A DNA stretch of 64,000 bases from Haloferula sp. BvORR071 (GCF_000739615.1 NZ_BATP01000029.1:35147-99146), one strand, 5' to 3'; counted from the first letter of the stretch, positions 48,569 to 58,514 are shown. Program-made: numbers and translations. Notes: generated by a model from the letters alone, not told the origin.

Positions 48569-49861
48569 CTATCTGGGTCCCGGAGCGTCCTGGTAGGATG
48601 CGCGGTCGGCTGCGGGCAGGAGGTCGATCCAATTGGCCAGTTCATCGGTCTGGCCGGTCTTCACGAGGAAGTCGCAGATTTGCTTCACGCCAGTGGTCTT
48701 GGTCGTGCCGGGTTCAGAGCCACGGAGCCAGGTTTCCGCGGCTTGGCGGTCCTTTTCGAGCCAGCCTTTGAAAGCAGGCGCCAAGAGGTCCGGATACTTC
48801 CCGGCGAGGAGCTTGACCGCATCTTCGGGTCTCTGGCCGGACCAGCCTTTCACCAATGCCGCCCTGGCCTCTCCGGAGAGGTCTTCCTTTTCTAACAGCT
48901 CTGCAGGGAAGGAGTCGAAATCGAAAGCTGCTCCGACCTGCGCGTAGGTGCCCGCAAGGTCTGCATCGAGGGAGTCCATGTAGCCGAGCAGCTCTCTGAC
49001 GGAGGAGGGATGTTTGTAGATGCCGGAGGATTCCACGGCCATGTCCGCGACGAGCAGCGCGACGCCTTTGGTATCGAGCCCCTGGGTGAGCTCTGCGTAG
49101 TTGACCGGCATTTCCTTGCGAACCGAGCGGACAGCGCTGCCTGCCACTCCGAAGCGATAGGCTTCGAGCATCTCCGGGGAGAGTCCGGCCACGGCTTTCA
49201 GGATGCTGTCCTTCGTCGCGGGGTCCATGGTGGGGTCACCGATCGCGGTGCCGACGCTGCTCCAGACCTGGCGCTCGAATGATGTGACCGGCTTGACCTC
49301 TCCCTGGATGCTCGGGTCGGCTGCGGTCTTTTCGCTGTCGTCCAAGGAGGCGAGGAGCTTCAGGGCTGGGAGAGGATCGCGCGCGATCCACTGTCCGAGT
49401 GCGCCAGACTTCGTGTGGTAGCGGAGTGTGGGATCGGGGATGCTGGAGAGCCATTCCATGGCCAAGGGTGCGAGGCTGGGATCGAGGTCGCGCATGATCT
49501 CGATTCCGAAGTTGTGGTCCCAGGCCTCCAATTCGCTGAGGCTTCCGATGAGTTCATCGAACGCAGCGCGGTTGCCCGACTTCAGCATCTGTCTGATGTC
49601 GGAGGCCAATTGGGGGAATGCTTTTCCCGAGCCGCTGCGCTTGAGCGTTTTCAAGACGGTCTCCTTGCCGTTGCTGGACTCTTGCGCGGATCGCAGGCGG
49701 GACTCTTGGGTGGAGGCGTGGCTTGGTTTGGAATCGACCTGGGCTTTCGCGCTGCGGTCGCATGAGAGCGAGTGAAGCGAGAGGAGAAGGCCAAGTGCCA
49801 CGCAGCTCACACGCGGCCGCAAGGCAAGGGCGGCCAGGCGATGGAGCGGGGCGGATTTCAT
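48569..49861 (-). CDS. Predicted lipoprotein, helical-repeat, unknown function
   Basis: A 430-residue protein from ATG 49861, with a signal peptide ending in a lipobox-like LHSLSC (Cys near residue 32). The mature part is helical, with short recurring units such as LAPLAMEWLSSIPDP, IARDPLPALKLLASL and WLEKDRQAAETWLRGSEPG. These resemble the alanine/tryptophan helical repeats frequent in Verrucomicrobiota secreted proteins. No enzymatic motif is seen. It is transcribed toward the UDG fragment and divergent from the outer-membrane-like gene. Confidence 0.72.
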   Translation of the reverse strand: MKSAPLHRLAALALRPRVSCVALGLLLSLHSLSCDRSAKAQVDSKPSHASTQESRLRSAQESSNGKETVLKTLKRSGSGKAFPQLASDIRQMLKSGNRAAFDELIGSLSELEAWDHNFGIEIMRDLDPSLAPLAMEWLSSIPDPTLRYHTKSGALGQWIARDPLPALKLLASLDDSEKTAADPSIQGEVKPVTSFERQVWSSVGTAIGDPTMDPATKDSILKAVAGLSPEMLEAYRFGVAGSAVRSVRKEMPVNYAELTQGLDTKGVALLVADMAVESSGIYKHPSSVRELLGYMDSLDADLAGTYAQVGAAFDFDSFPAELLEKEDLSGEARAALVKGWSGQRPEDAVKLLAGKYPDLLAPAFKGWLEKDRQAAETWLRGSEPGTTKTTGVKQICDFLVKTGQTDELANWIDLLPAADRASYQDAPGPR

Positions 49862-49989
49862 GAATTCCGAGGAGCTAGCGGTTTTGGTGGCGTTTGTCCA
49901 ATTGATGGATGGCGGCACCGGGAGATGGTGCGGAAAATTCTGATCGAATTCTCCGCGGCGGCTGGTTAAGCGGGGGCCGGATTTCTCCC

Positions 49990-50730
49990 ATGCGACAAGC
50001 GAACTCCCTGATCCTGCCGGCACTGTTGCTTGGTCTCTGCGTGGCGCAGGCGGGGCCGCCGCTGGTGACAGATGATCCGGATACGCCGAAGCGGGGTGAC
50101 TGGGAGATCAATGTGGCGGTGACGGCGGACAAGCGTGGGCGGGATTGGTCGCTGGAGACGCCTTTGCTGGATTTCAATTATGGGTTCCGGGATACGGTGC
50201 AGCTCAAGTTTGAGCTGCCCTATCTGGTGGAGATGGAGAAGGATGGGCCGGACCAGAGCGGGATCGGCAACTCGGAGCTGGGGGTGAAGTGGCGGTTCTT
50301 CGAGAATGATGCGATCGCGATCTCGACCTATCCGCAGCTGGCCTTCAACAGCTCCGATCACACGGTGCGGCGGGGGCTGGTGGATGGTGGTGTGGAGTTT
50401 GTGCTGCCGGTGGAGTTTTCGCATGAGTTCACGGAGGAGACGGAGGTCTTCGGTGAGCTCGGTGGGGCCTGGACGGATGATGGCGACAGCGGTGCCTTCT
50501 GCGGTCTGGCGATGGAGCATGAGGTCAGCGAGTCCTTCGCGGTGCTGGCGGAGCTGTTTGGGCAATCCGCGCATGGCTTCGAGAATCCCGAGCTATTGCT
50601 CAACGTGGGGTTTCATTGGCAGGCCTGCGAGCATGTCGCGTTGATCGGGGCGATCGGGCGGGGTTTGATTGAGGGGGATGAGCCGATGGCGGAGCTGAGC
50701 TCTTATTTGGGGCTGCAGTTCACGTTTTGA
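49990..50730 (+). CDS. Outer-membrane-like beta-barrel protein, unknown function
   Basis: A 246-residue exported protein from ATG 49990 with signal peptide SLILPALLLGLCVAQAG. It begins GPPLVTDDPDTPKRGDWEINVAVTADK and has alternating hydrophobic strands (VQLKFELPYLVEM, NSELGVKWRFF, AISTYPQLAF, VEFVLPVEF). It ends in the phenylalanine-terminated strand SSYLGLQFTF, typical of outer-membrane barrels. Proteins of this 'TDDPDT' type recur in Gram-negative genomes and are sometimes annotated as transporter-like. Confidence 0.75.
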   Translation: MRQANSLILPALLLGLCVAQAGPPLVTDDPDTPKRGDWEINVAVTADKRGRDWSLETPLLDFNYGFRDTVQLKFELPYLVEMEKDGPDQSGIGNSELGVKWRFFENDAIAISTYPQLAFNSSDHTVRRGLVDGGVEFVLPVEFSHEFTEETEVFGELGGAWTDDGDSGAFCGLAMEHEVSESFAVLAELFGQSAHGFENPELLLNVGFHWQACEHVALIGAIGRGLIEGDEPMAELSSYLGLQFTF

Positions 50731-50901
50731 GGGCTGTGGCTGGCGGGCGCGGCTACAACCGGGAGGGATGGGCGGGGGATCTTGCGTTCGAGATTCGATT
50801 TGTGGTAGCTGTAGGATGCTAGGCATCCCCTGAGGATTGTTTCCGATCGGGCGGTTTAGCTGCTTCTGCCCTGCTGTCATTCACCCACCTCTCCTCTGCT
50901 G

Positions 50902-53400
50902 ATGAAGACCAGTGCCCCGGGCCTGCGCTTGAGTGCGCGGCGATGCTTGCGCGTTTTGTTTGCTGCCTGGGTGCTGTCGGCGATGCCGCTGGGTGCGGCA
51001 ATCACGGGGCAATTCTGGTGGGCGGGGGAAGGCAATCCGACGGATGCGCGGATCGCCTATGCGAACAATGATGGCGGGGCGCAGACGGTGAATACGGACA
51101 ATAGTCCGACGGTGGATCTGGTGAGCGCCTTCCCGCAGGATGTGGGGCTGGATACGGCGGCGGGTTTCTATTTCGCGATCGTGAGTAGCTCCCTCCACGA
51201 CCATGCGAGCCTGCTGCGGGGGCCGATCGGCGGGGCGGCGGCTCCGGCGGTGGTGGTGACCTTTCCCTCTTCCCTCATCGTGGATGCGCTGCACGTGGAT
51301 CCGATCAACAAGAAGATCTATACGACCTGGCAGGATGGGAATGGAACGGCGAGCAACACGGGGATCCGTGTGTATAGTTACAACACGACGACGGGTGCGA
51401 TCACTGACCTGGGCTTCCTGATCCGCGCGGATGCGGATGGCACGAAGCCGATCGCGAATGGCGGACTTGATCTGTTAGACGTGCGGGACTTCGATCTCGA
51501 TCTATCGACGAATACGCTCTACTTTACCGAGCTGCTGCCCGGGATCCCTGAGATGGGGATTTACCGGATCAATCTGAGCACGGCGGCGGTCACGCAGATG
51601 GTCAGCTCGACGCAGTTCCCGGACTCGGGCTCGGGTGGCTATATCATGGATGTGGAGGTGGATCCGGCGACCGACAAAGTCTACTTCACGACGGAGTCGC
51701 AGCATCCCTTCGGGGCGCCATCGGGATACAATGCAGCGCTGAACAAGCTTTGGGTGGTGGCGCAGGGGGCGGCCAATGCCACCGCGACGGAGGTGACGCT
51801 GAGCGGGCTGCCGGCGGGCGCGCACATCTATCCGGGCGACATGATTTTCGATCAGGGGCTGCGCCAGCTTTACATCGAGTCCGAGGAGAGCGACGCGATC
51901 AGCACGGACGATGTGATCTATGTCTTCCAGCTCGATGCGACGGGCAATGCGGCAACGCTGGTGAGGACGATCACGCCGAGCCCGGCATTTGACAGTGCGG
52001 CCGCGAATATCCAGGGGATGGCCTTTGATACCTTGGCGACCTTTACGATGACTGCCACGGCCAGCCATGTGGTGGAGCAAGGCAGCCCGGTGGTGCTATT
52101 GGCGACGGAGCCGGTGATCGCGGATATCGATGGTGTTGCGCTGGCGAGTGCGACGGTGACGATCACTGGCAGCTTCGCGGGCAGCGGGGATGATCTCTTC
52201 GTGAGCGATGGGGCCGTTCACCGGATCAGTGGTGTAGTGAGTGGCACGAGCATCGCGGTGAGCCGAACGACGGATGGTGGCGGCAATCAGAAGCTGACGC
52301 TCACGGGCTACGATACCTTCGCCCACTACCAGCAGGTACTGGGGGAGGTGCTGATTTCGTCGCTCGGGGATAACCCGACGAATTTCGGGAACAATGTCAG
52401 CCGCACGGTCACCTGGCAGATCAATGATGGCGCGGCGGGGAATCCGGCGATGAGCTTGAACGCGGCTGCGACCAATCTCCGCAGCAGCACGGTGGTGATC
52501 GATCCGGTGAACGATGCGCCGGTGAACGTGAAGCCGGCGAACAAGGTTCTGAATGAGGATAGCAGCCTGGCGATCGCGGGTTTCTCGATCGGCGATGTGG
52601 ACGCTGCCCCAAGCAGCCAATTGAGATGCGTGCTTTCGGTCGATCACGGGACCCTGACGATTGCTTCGGCGGGCGGGGCTGTGGTGAATGACAGCGGCAA
52701 GGCTAGCGTCACGCTAACTGGCACCATCGCGCAGATCAACACCACACTGGCGGCGGCGAACAATGTGGTCTACACGCCGAGCCCGAATTTTGCGGGCAGC
52801 GACGCGCTGCTGATCACGACCAATGATGACGGGAACACCGGCAGCCCCGGCGCGCAAACCGACAGCGACAAGGTGGACATCACAGTCAATGCGGTGAATG
52901 ACAATCCGGTGACTGGGGATGACATCATGATGCGCTATGCGACTCAGCCGACGAATGCAAAGGTCGCGGCTTTGCTCGGCAATGATAGCGATGTGGATGG
53001 CGACAGCCTGGTGTTGCTCTCCGTCGGCGGTGCATCGAACGGGGTGGTGAGCCTCTCGGGCGACATGGTCACTTACACGCCAGCTGCGGGATACCTGGGC
53101 GGGGATAGCTTCACCTACAACATCAGCGATGGCCATGGCGGCAGCGACACGGGAATCGTGACCGTGATCGTGGTCCCCGGGCATGAGAGCGCGAACATCG
53201 AGATGCTGACGGGTGGCGTGACGAAGGCTTCCTTCAACGGGATCCCGGGCATGACTTACCGGATCCAGTCATCGGATACGCTGGCAGCGGGTTCGTGGGT
53301 GAATCGTGTGAATGTGACCGCCAATGGCGCGGGGGGATTCAGCTTCACGGATCCGGCGCCCTTGCCGAAACAGCGCTTTTATCGCTGCGTGCCGCCGTGA
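50902..53400 (+). CDS. Large secreted surface protein with cadherin-like repeats
   Basis: An 832-residue exported protein. The signal peptide (CLRVLFAAWVLSAMPLGAA) is followed by a beta-propeller-like region (about 35-370, with recurring DPINKKIYTTWQDG / DLSTNTLYFTE / DPATDKVYFTTES blades). Ig/cadherin-like repeats follow (about 380-770), seen in the 'VNDAPVNVKPANKVLNEDSS' and 'NDNPVTGDD…LLGNDSDVDGDSL' calcium-binding-type signatures. The C-terminus (FNGIPGMTYRIQSSDTLAAGSWV) is a short beta-sandwich common at the end of Verrucomicrobiota surface proteins. It is probably an adhesin or matrix protein. Confidence 0.8.
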   Translation: MKTSAPGLRLSARRCLRVLFAAWVLSAMPLGAAITGQFWWAGEGNPTDARIAYANNDGGAQTVNTDNSPTVDLVSAFPQDVGLDTAAGFYFAIVSSSLHDHASLLRGPIGGAAAPAVVVTFPSSLIVDALHVDPINKKIYTTWQDGNGTASNTGIRVYSYNTTTGAITDLGFLIRADADGTKPIANGGLDLLDVRDFDLDLSTNTLYFTELLPGIPEMGIYRINLSTAAVTQMVSSTQFPDSGSGGYIMDVEVDPATDKVYFTTESQHPFGAPSGYNAALNKLWVVAQGAANATATEVTLSGLPAGAHIYPGDMIFDQGLRQLYIESEESDAISTDDVIYVFQLDATGNAATLVRTITPSPAFDSAAANIQGMAFDTLATFTMTATASHVVEQGSPVVLLATEPVIADIDGVALASATVTITGSFAGSGDDLFVSDGAVHRISGVVSGTSIAVSRTTDGGGNQKLTLTGYDTFAHYQQVLGEVLISSLGDNPTNFGNNVSRTVTWQINDGAAGNPAMSLNAAATNLRSSTVVIDPVNDAPVNVKPANKVLNEDSSLAIAGFSIGDVDAAPSSQLRCVLSVDHGTLTIASAGGAVVNDSGKASVTLTGTIAQINTTLAAANNVVYTPSPNFAGSDALLITTNDDGNTGSPGAQTDSDKVDITVNAVNDNPVTGDDIMMRYATQPTNAKVAALLGNDSDVDGDSLVLLSVGGASNGVVSLSGDMVTYTPAAGYLGGDSFTYNISDGHGGSDTGIVTVIVVPGHESANIEMLTGGVTKASFNGIPGMTYRIQSSDTLAAGSWVNRVNVTANGAGGFSFTDPAPLPKQRFYRCVPP

Positions 53401-53416
53401 AGTCGCGCGGGGTGGA

Positions 53417-53848
53417 TCACCGGTCGCGCAATGGTGTCCGCACGGATTGCTTGAGCTTTGCGAACTCCTCTTCCGTGTAGAGTTTGAGTTGGAAGTCCGA
53501 GTAGAGCACCAGCTTGCCGCTGGGAGGGCCATCAACGAGCAGATCGAAGTCCAAGCGGATCGCCCAGAAATCGTTGTAGCCCATCGCGAAGAAATGGATG
53601 TCCGACAGTTCGAAGTCGGCCAGATGGTGAGCCCTGAGATAGCGGTCGACTGCGGTTCGGATCTGATCAATGCCGGGTGCTTGGCCGGATAACACCGGCT
53701 TGGCCTCCGTATTTGGTTTCCATTCAAAGGAGGCCAGGCGCGCTTCATCTGATTCAGGTGCCGGCGTCTCCCGGGCAAGGGAGCAAGTGAGGAGAGAGAT
53801 CAGGAAGATCTTGGGGAGGCTGTTCCGGACTTTCGCTGAGGCTTGCAT
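53417..53848 (-). CDS. Small secreted hypothetical protein
   Basis: A 143-residue protein from ATG 53848 with a signal peptide (SLPKIFLISLLTCSLA). The mature alpha/beta domain contains IDQIRTAVDRYLRAHHLADFELSDIHFFAMGYNDFWAIRLDFDLL, a PepSY-like or NTF2-like helix-strand pattern. No family is certain. It lies between the convergent surface-protein gene and the sulfatase, on the sulfatase strand. Confidence 0.6.
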   Translation of the reverse strand: MQASAKVRNSLPKIFLISLLTCSLARETPAPESDEARLASFEWKPNTEAKPVLSGQAPGIDQIRTAVDRYLRAHHLADFELSDIHFFAMGYNDFWAIRLDFDLLVDGPPSGKLVLYSDFQLKLYTEEEFAKLKQSVRTPLRDR

Positions 53849-53953
53849 GCTTTTGTATCCCGGTGGGGATACAAAAGAACCCCGCGGCGAGTGGCGCTTG
53901 TCGGGCTTATTTGGAGAAATCGACAAGACTGCACGTGGCGGCCGACCCCTCGC

Positions 53954-55732
53954 TCAATCGTCTTCCTCGGCGGTGCCTGACTCTGGGGTGGAGCCGATGA
54001 GGCGGGCTGGCGGGAGGCCGACGCGCTTGCTCCAGGTGTTCCACTCGGCGGTGAGTTCCTTGACCTTGTCGGGATTCTTGGCGGCGAGGTCGGTGGCTTC
54101 ACCTGGATCCGCTTCCATGTCGTAGAGGAGGGTCTGCTGGCCCTTGAACTCCTTGTCGAGGGCGTTGAAGTTCTCGGTAACGAGCTTCCACTTGCCCTTG
54201 CGGATCATGCGGTTCGACTCGTGCTCGACGAAGATGGGACGCTCCGCGACGGGCTCCTTGCGGATGGCGGGGATGAGGCTGATGCCTTCCGCGGGGAGGA
54301 CGGGATGGTCCTTGTAGGTAGCAGGATACTTGGCGCCGGTGACGTCGGTGATGGTCTTCATCACATCGACGAGATGGGAAGGCGTCTCGACCCATGCGCC
54401 GTGGGCTTGGACGCCGGCGGGCCAGTGGACGATGAGGGGCGCGCGGATGCCGCCTTCGTGGGTGAAGTGCTTGAAGTACTTCAGCGGGGTATTGCCGAGG
54501 TGGGCCCAGGCACCACCGATGCTGATGTCATCGTTCTGGCCGGGCTGCCCCATCTTCTCGAGCGGGCGGGCGGCGGGTCTTGGCTTCGCTTGCGGCTCGG
54601 CTTGCGCCTGCGCTTGTTGCTTCTTCTTGCCCGCAGCGCCCGGCCTGCCCGGCGGGCGGGTGGCACCGAAGACGCCGCCCTCGTAGTTGGCGCCATTGTC
54701 GGACATGAAGAAGATGAGCGTGTTGTCGAACTGCTTGGTTTCGCGGAGTTGCGCGACGACCTTGCCGACGTTGTCATCGAGCTTCTTGATCATGGCGGCA
54801 TAGAGTGCCATGCGGCGGGTCATATCGTTGCGGCGCTCGGCGGGCAGGCTGGTCCATGCGGGGATCTCGGGCTGCTCGCCGCCCTTCGGACCGGCACCGC
54901 CGCGGCTGGGCATGGGGTAGCGCTTGTCGATCACGCCCGAGGCAAGCTGGCGCTCGTAGCGCTCGCGCTGGAGAAGGTCCCAGCCCTTGCTGTAGATCGG
55001 CATGAAGGTATCCGCGAGGGCGGCCGGAGCCTGGATCGGGAAGTGCGGGGCACCGAAGGCAATGTAGATCGCGAAGGGCGTGCCATCGTGCTTGGCGGTG
55101 CTATGCTTGATGAAGTCCGTGGCGTAGTCGCCGATGGCATCGCTCTGATAAAAAGTGCCGCCGTCCTTCTTGTAGTCGCGGAAGGCGATTTCCTGGTTCT
55201 TCGAGACCAGGGTGTAGTTTTCCTGCCTCCAGTTGTCGGTGCTGTGGGCACCGCCATTGGCGAAGCGGAAGGCGTGGTCGAAGCCGCGGTTCTCCGGCAG
55301 CAGCTCGCCATTGCCGAGGTGCCACTTGCCGGCCATGTAAGTACGATAACCCTCGGACTTCAGGAGTTCGGCGAAGGTGATGTTGTTGTCGTTGCGCAGG
55401 TTCGGCAGAGGTGCAGCGGGCTTGACCGCGGCCTGCTGCGGGTAGAGCCCGGTAAGCAGGGAGCAACGGGTCGGGCTGCAACGCGCGCTGTTGTAGAACT
55501 GGCGGAAGCGCACCCCACCGGCGGCCAAGGCATCGAGATTCGGCGTCGGGATCTCGCTGCCGTAGCAGCCGAGGTCGGACCAGCCGAGGTCATCGGCGAG
55601 GATGACGATGACGTTGGGGCGCGCGGGCTTGGGGGCGGTTTCCTCGGCAAGGGCCGGCCCGGCCGTGAGCAGCGCTGGCAAGATGATGATCCCGAAGCGG
55701 ACGGAGAGCCGGTGGCGGAGCGTGGTGAACAT
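53954..55732 (-). CDS. Secreted sulfatase (arylsulfatase family)
   Basis: A 592-residue hydrolase from ATG 55732, with a signal peptide (GIIILPALLTAGPALA). The sulfatase core begins RPNVIVILADDLGWSDLGCYGS, where the Asp pair binds calcium. The maturation motif C85-S-P-T-R (formylglycine site) is followed by CSLLTGLYP, then GKWHLG and FFMSDNGANYEGG. All expected active-site blocks are present. An insert of low-complexity Lys/Gln/Ala/Pro residues (KKKQQAQAQAEPQAKPRPA) lies near 365-385. Its role is desulfation of sulfated polysaccharides, a common trait in this phylum. A maturase is not in the window. Confidence 0.93.
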   Translation of the reverse strand: MFTTLRHRLSVRFGIIILPALLTAGPALAEETAPKPARPNVIVILADDLGWSDLGCYGSEIPTPNLDALAAGGVRFRQFYNSARCSPTRCSLLTGLYPQQAAVKPAAPLPNLRNDNNITFAELLKSEGYRTYMAGKWHLGNGELLPENRGFDHAFRFANGGAHSTDNWRQENYTLVSKNQEIAFRDYKKDGGTFYQSDAIGDYATDFIKHSTAKHDGTPFAIYIAFGAPHFPIQAPAALADTFMPIYSKGWDLLQRERYERQLASGVIDKRYPMPSRGGAGPKGGEQPEIPAWTSLPAERRNDMTRRMALYAAMIKKLDDNVGKVVAQLRETKQFDNTLIFFMSDNGANYEGGVFGATRPPGRPGAAGKKKQQAQAQAEPQAKPRPAARPLEKMGQPGQNDDISIGGAWAHLGNTPLKYFKHFTHEGGIRAPLIVHWPAGVQAHGAWVETPSHLVDVMKTITDVTGAKYPATYKDHPVLPAEGISLIPAIRKEPVAERPIFVEHESNRMIRKGKWKLVTENFNALDKEFKGQQTLLYDMEADPGEATDLAAKNPDKVKELTAEWNTWSKRVGLPPARLIGSTPESGTAEEDD

Positions 55733-55885
55733 GGACAAGAGAAGAGTTTTGCCGAGGAGCGGAGTGTTCCCTAGGATCGCTGGAAGGTGCAGGTTTGAGT
55801 TTTCAAAACCGCGGATGGGCGCGTCGCCATCCCGCTACCGTTGGAGTCGTCTTGCATTGGAGCAAGCCCGGCTTCAGCTTGTGCC

Positions 55886-56695
55886 ATGAGATTTCTCTTG
55901 TGGCTGGGCCTGGTGGCGAGCGCGCTCGGCAATGACACGGGCATCAACTCCGGCGAGTATGGGCCTGCACCGCTGGGCGAGTTCAAGGGCGAGGAGTCCG
56001 TGATCCGGATGGTGGAGGAGAAGATCGAGATCCACTTCGGCAAGACACAGTCGGAGGTGGCTTGCCGCTTCGTATTCCGCAGCGGCAAAGCGGAGGGCGA
56101 TGCCAAGCAGGTGGTGGGCTTCCCTGACTTCATCGATACCGAGACGGACACAGGCACGATCACGAAGCTAGAGACCTTCATCAATGGCGAGAAGGTGGAA
56201 GCCAAGAAGCAGCGCGGCTGGTTTTACACGCCGGATTATGAGACGCCGCGCAGCGGCTTGGGCGAGCCGCCGAAGGAACTGGTCGAGCAAGACAAGATCA
56301 CCCGCGCGGATTTCTTCACCGTGGAGGTGGTCTTCCCGCAGGGAAAGGATGTGATCATCGAGCGCCGTTACACCGCGGACAACGGCGGCAACGTGATGCA
56401 GAGCAAGACCTTCTCCTACACCACCTTCACCGGTGCGGTGTGGAAAGACACGATCGGCAAGGCGGAGTTCAGCGTGAAGCTCGAGGGCTGGACGGTGAAT
56501 GACCTAGCCTTTGAAGACGGGCCCCAGAAGAACCGCCCGCGCGCGCAAGACGGCTCGTGGTGCTCACCGAACAAAGCGGAGTGGACGGTGGTCTCGCCCA
56601 CGGAGTTGAAGATGACCTGGCTGGACTTCGAGCCGGCTGTGCACAAGACGCGACGCAGAATTCACTTGGCGACCTGGTCGAAGCCAGCGCCCTGA
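55886..56695 (+). CDS. Secreted DUF4424-like protein
   Basis: A 269-residue protein from ATG 55886, with a short signal peptide (FLLWLGLVASALGN). The mature protein is beta-rich, with motifs RMVEEKIEIHFGKTQSEVACRFVFRSG, VVGFPDFIDTE and VEVVFPQGKDVIIERRYTADNGG. This resembles DUF4424 proteins, predicted periplasmic beta-sandwiches of unknown function. It overlaps the convergent membrane-protein gene by 34 bp at the 3' ends. Confidence 0.65.
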   Translation: MRFLLWLGLVASALGNDTGINSGEYGPAPLGEFKGEESVIRMVEEKIEIHFGKTQSEVACRFVFRSGKAEGDAKQVVGFPDFIDTETDTGTITKLETFINGEKVEAKKQRGWFYTPDYETPRSGLGEPPKELVEQDKITRADFFTVEVVFPQGKDVIIERRYTADNGGNVMQSKTFSYTTFTGAVWKDTIGKAEFSVKLEGWTVNDLAFEDGPQKNRPRAQDGSWCSPNKAEWTVVSPTELKMTWLDFEPAVHKTRRRIHLATWSKPAP

Positions 56696-57213
56696 AGCCG
56701 TGCACGCTTCCGGAAGATCCAGACGAGGAAGACGACGGAAACGATCGCGCTGACGAGGTAGCAAGTGACCTGAATCGTCTGGGTGATCATGATCGGCAGG
56801 GTGCCATCCGGATAGACATCCTCCGGGTAGAGGGGCTTTTCGGTGCGCCAGACCCATGCGCCCGTGGCCAGCCCGGAGAGTTCGGTGACGAGGATCAGCC
56901 AAGGGAGCATTTTGAGCATGGTGGCCGGAGCGAGCTTCGGCTTGCTGCCCACGCGACCGAGGAAAAGGGCACAGAGGCCGAGACCCAGGCCGGGCATCGA
57001 GGCGCGGAAAGCCCATGCGACTGCGAGCAGGCTGGGGTTTTCAATCCCCCAGAGCGGGTCGTGATACACGGTGAAGTGCTCTGGTGCGATGCGGACCATG
57101 TACTGGTCGTGGAGCACGCAGTAGAGGAAGACCTCCGCCCAGATGCCGAACACGATGGTGTAAGTCACGGAGCGCTTCTCATTGAGCAGCGAGACATTCG
57201 GAGAACCCGGCAT
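56662..57213 (-). CDS. Four-helix membrane protein of unknown function
   Basis: A 183-residue protein with about four membrane helices: VTYTIVFGIWAEVFLYCVL, LLAVAWAFRASMPGLGLGLCAL, MLPWLILVTELSGLATGAWV and ITQTIQVTCYLVSAIVSVVFLVWIF. It has a basic cytoplasmic end (RKRARLQG). No family is recognised. It overlaps the convergent DUF4424-like gene. Confidence 0.68.
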   Translation of the reverse strand: MPGSPNVSLLNEKRSVTYTIVFGIWAEVFLYCVLHDQYMVRIAPEHFTVYHDPLWGIENPSLLAVAWAFRASMPGLGLGLCALFLGRVGSKPKLAPATMLKMLPWLILVTELSGLATGAWVWRTEKPLYPEDVYPDGTLPIMITQTIQVTCYLVSAIVSVVFLVWIFRKRARLQGAGFDQVAK

Positions 57214-57296
57214 CGGGCCCCAGTCTCAGGCTTTTCCTTTCAAGGGCGAGCGAAACCGGGAACTTCACGGATTCTTCCCACAGCACTGCGAGCGGC

Positions 57297-58016
57297 TCAC
57301 TTCCTGGCGTCGCGATCGGCACGTTCCAGAATCGCGATCTGGCTGCGGGTGCCCTGGATCAGGAGCTCGGCTTGGCGGATCTGGTCCTGGAAGCGTTTGG
57401 CCCGCTTGTCGTAGTACTCCGCCTTGTTGAGCTTGGAGCGGTTGGTATTCGTCGATGTAGTCGAGCGGCCCGTGCTATCGGTGACGGTCACGATGACCTC
57501 GGCATCGGAGCGGAGCTTGCTGGCACGCTCCTGCGACTTCTGGATCTCGTTGCGGGCATCGGTGATGCCACGCTCCATACGCTGGATGTAGGCTTTGAGG
57601 GAGGCGATCTTGGCTTGGTTGTCCCCTTTCAGCTCGGGAGCCTTCTCCAAGGGTTTGTCATTGTCGGAATCTGCAGTGCCGTCCCCATTGGCATCGGGAG
57701 CCTTGTCAGGAGTCGTACGGCGATGGGCATCATCGGCCTTGGCCTCGGCTTCCTTTTGCTTCTCGGCATCCTCGGCAGTGCCGTGGGGGAAGCGGTCGGC
57801 GATTGCTTGGGGGAGATTCTCAAAAGGCACACGGGCGGTGCCACCGGAGTGGGTGATCTTGATGCCCACGGCATCCTGACCGGTGATGGTCACGCCCTCG
57901 TAAACCTTGCCACCACGGAGAGTGAGGGTGCCGACTTCCAAGGGTAGCTTCGCCGGTTCCACGGCAGCGGCCCAAGCGGCGGTGAGAAAGAGCAGGGAGG
58001 AGAGGAGGATTCTCAT
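57297..58016 (-). CDS. Secreted coiled-coil protein
   Basis: A 239-residue protein from ATG 58016. It has a signal peptide (ILLSSLLFLTAAWAAAVEP), a small strand-rich domain (LTLRGGKVYEGVTITGQDAVGIKITHSGGTARVPFENLP) often found at the start of Verrucomicrobiota secreted proteins, and an acidic linker. A C-terminal coiled coil follows (KAYIQRMERGITDARNEIQ, later KRFQDQIRQAELLIQGTR). The function is unknown. Confidence 0.7.
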   Translation of the reverse strand: MRILLSSLLFLTAAWAAAVEPAKLPLEVGTLTLRGGKVYEGVTITGQDAVGIKITHSGGTARVPFENLPQAIADRFPHGTAEDAEKQKEAEAKADDAHRRTTPDKAPDANGDGTADSDNDKPLEKAPELKGDNQAKIASLKAYIQRMERGITDARNEIQKSQERASKLRSDAEVIVTVTDSTGRSTTSTNTNRSKLNKAEYYDKRAKRFQDQIRQAELLIQGTRSQIAILERADRDARK

Positions 58017-58090
58017 AAGATCCAGCGAGTAGCGCAAAGCGGCTACCGGGTCAATTCACGCGGAGTTACGGAATTCGCAGGAAGGGGAAA

Positions 58091-58127
58091 AGAAAACGCC
58101 CGGCCGCAGACTGGCTGCGGTCGGGCG
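58091..58127 (-). terminator. Rho-independent terminator of rpmE2
   Basis: CGCCCGGCCGCAG (58097-58109) pairs with CTGCGGTCGGGCG (58115-58127) around a 5-nt loop. On the minus strand it is followed by TTTTCTTTT. Confidence 0.9.
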
Positions 58128-58152
58128 CTTGGAAAAACTACGCGAGGGCGGC

Positions 58153-58422
58153 TTAAGCCTTCGGCTTGACGGCGCGGCGAACCGGCGCACCGAAGCGCTT
58201 CTGGAATTTGTCGATCCGGCCTTCGGTGTCGACGAAGGTCGCCTTACCCGTGAAGAAGGGGTGCGAATCGGAGGTGATACCGATCGAGATGAGGTAGTGC
58301 TCGACGCCATCGATGACTTCCTTCTTGTCGGAGGTCTTGGTGGAGCGGCTGACGAAGCGGGCACCCGTGGTCATGTCAACGAAGACGACCGGGTTGTATT
58401 TCGGATGAAGATCCTTTTTCAT
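58153..58422 (-). CDS. rpmE2: 50S ribosomal protein L31, type B
   Basis: An 89-residue ribosomal protein from ATG 58422, beginning MKKDLHPKYNPVVFVDMTTG and containing DSHPFFTGKATFVDTEGRIDKFQKRFG. It lacks the CxxC zinc pair of type A L31, so it is the zinc-independent paralogue. A strong terminator follows. Confidence 0.95.
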   Translation of the reverse strand: MKKDLHPKYNPVVFVDMTTGARFVSRSTKTSDKKEVIDGVEHYLISIGITSDSHPFFTGKATFVDTEGRIDKFQKRFGAPVRRAVKPKA

Positions 58423-58514
58423 GACAGTAAGAGGGCCCGGACACGTTACCGACGCGGCGGGGAGCGGGAGGATGCACGGCCAAAAGCCCGTGTCAAGCCG
58501 TCGGGAGGACGATT

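Noticed and set aside
54221..55774. 517-residue open frame on the plus strand opposite the sulfatase
   Set aside because: Gly/Val/Asp/Glu-rich complement of a high-GC gene; the sulfatase motifs on the minus strand are decisive.
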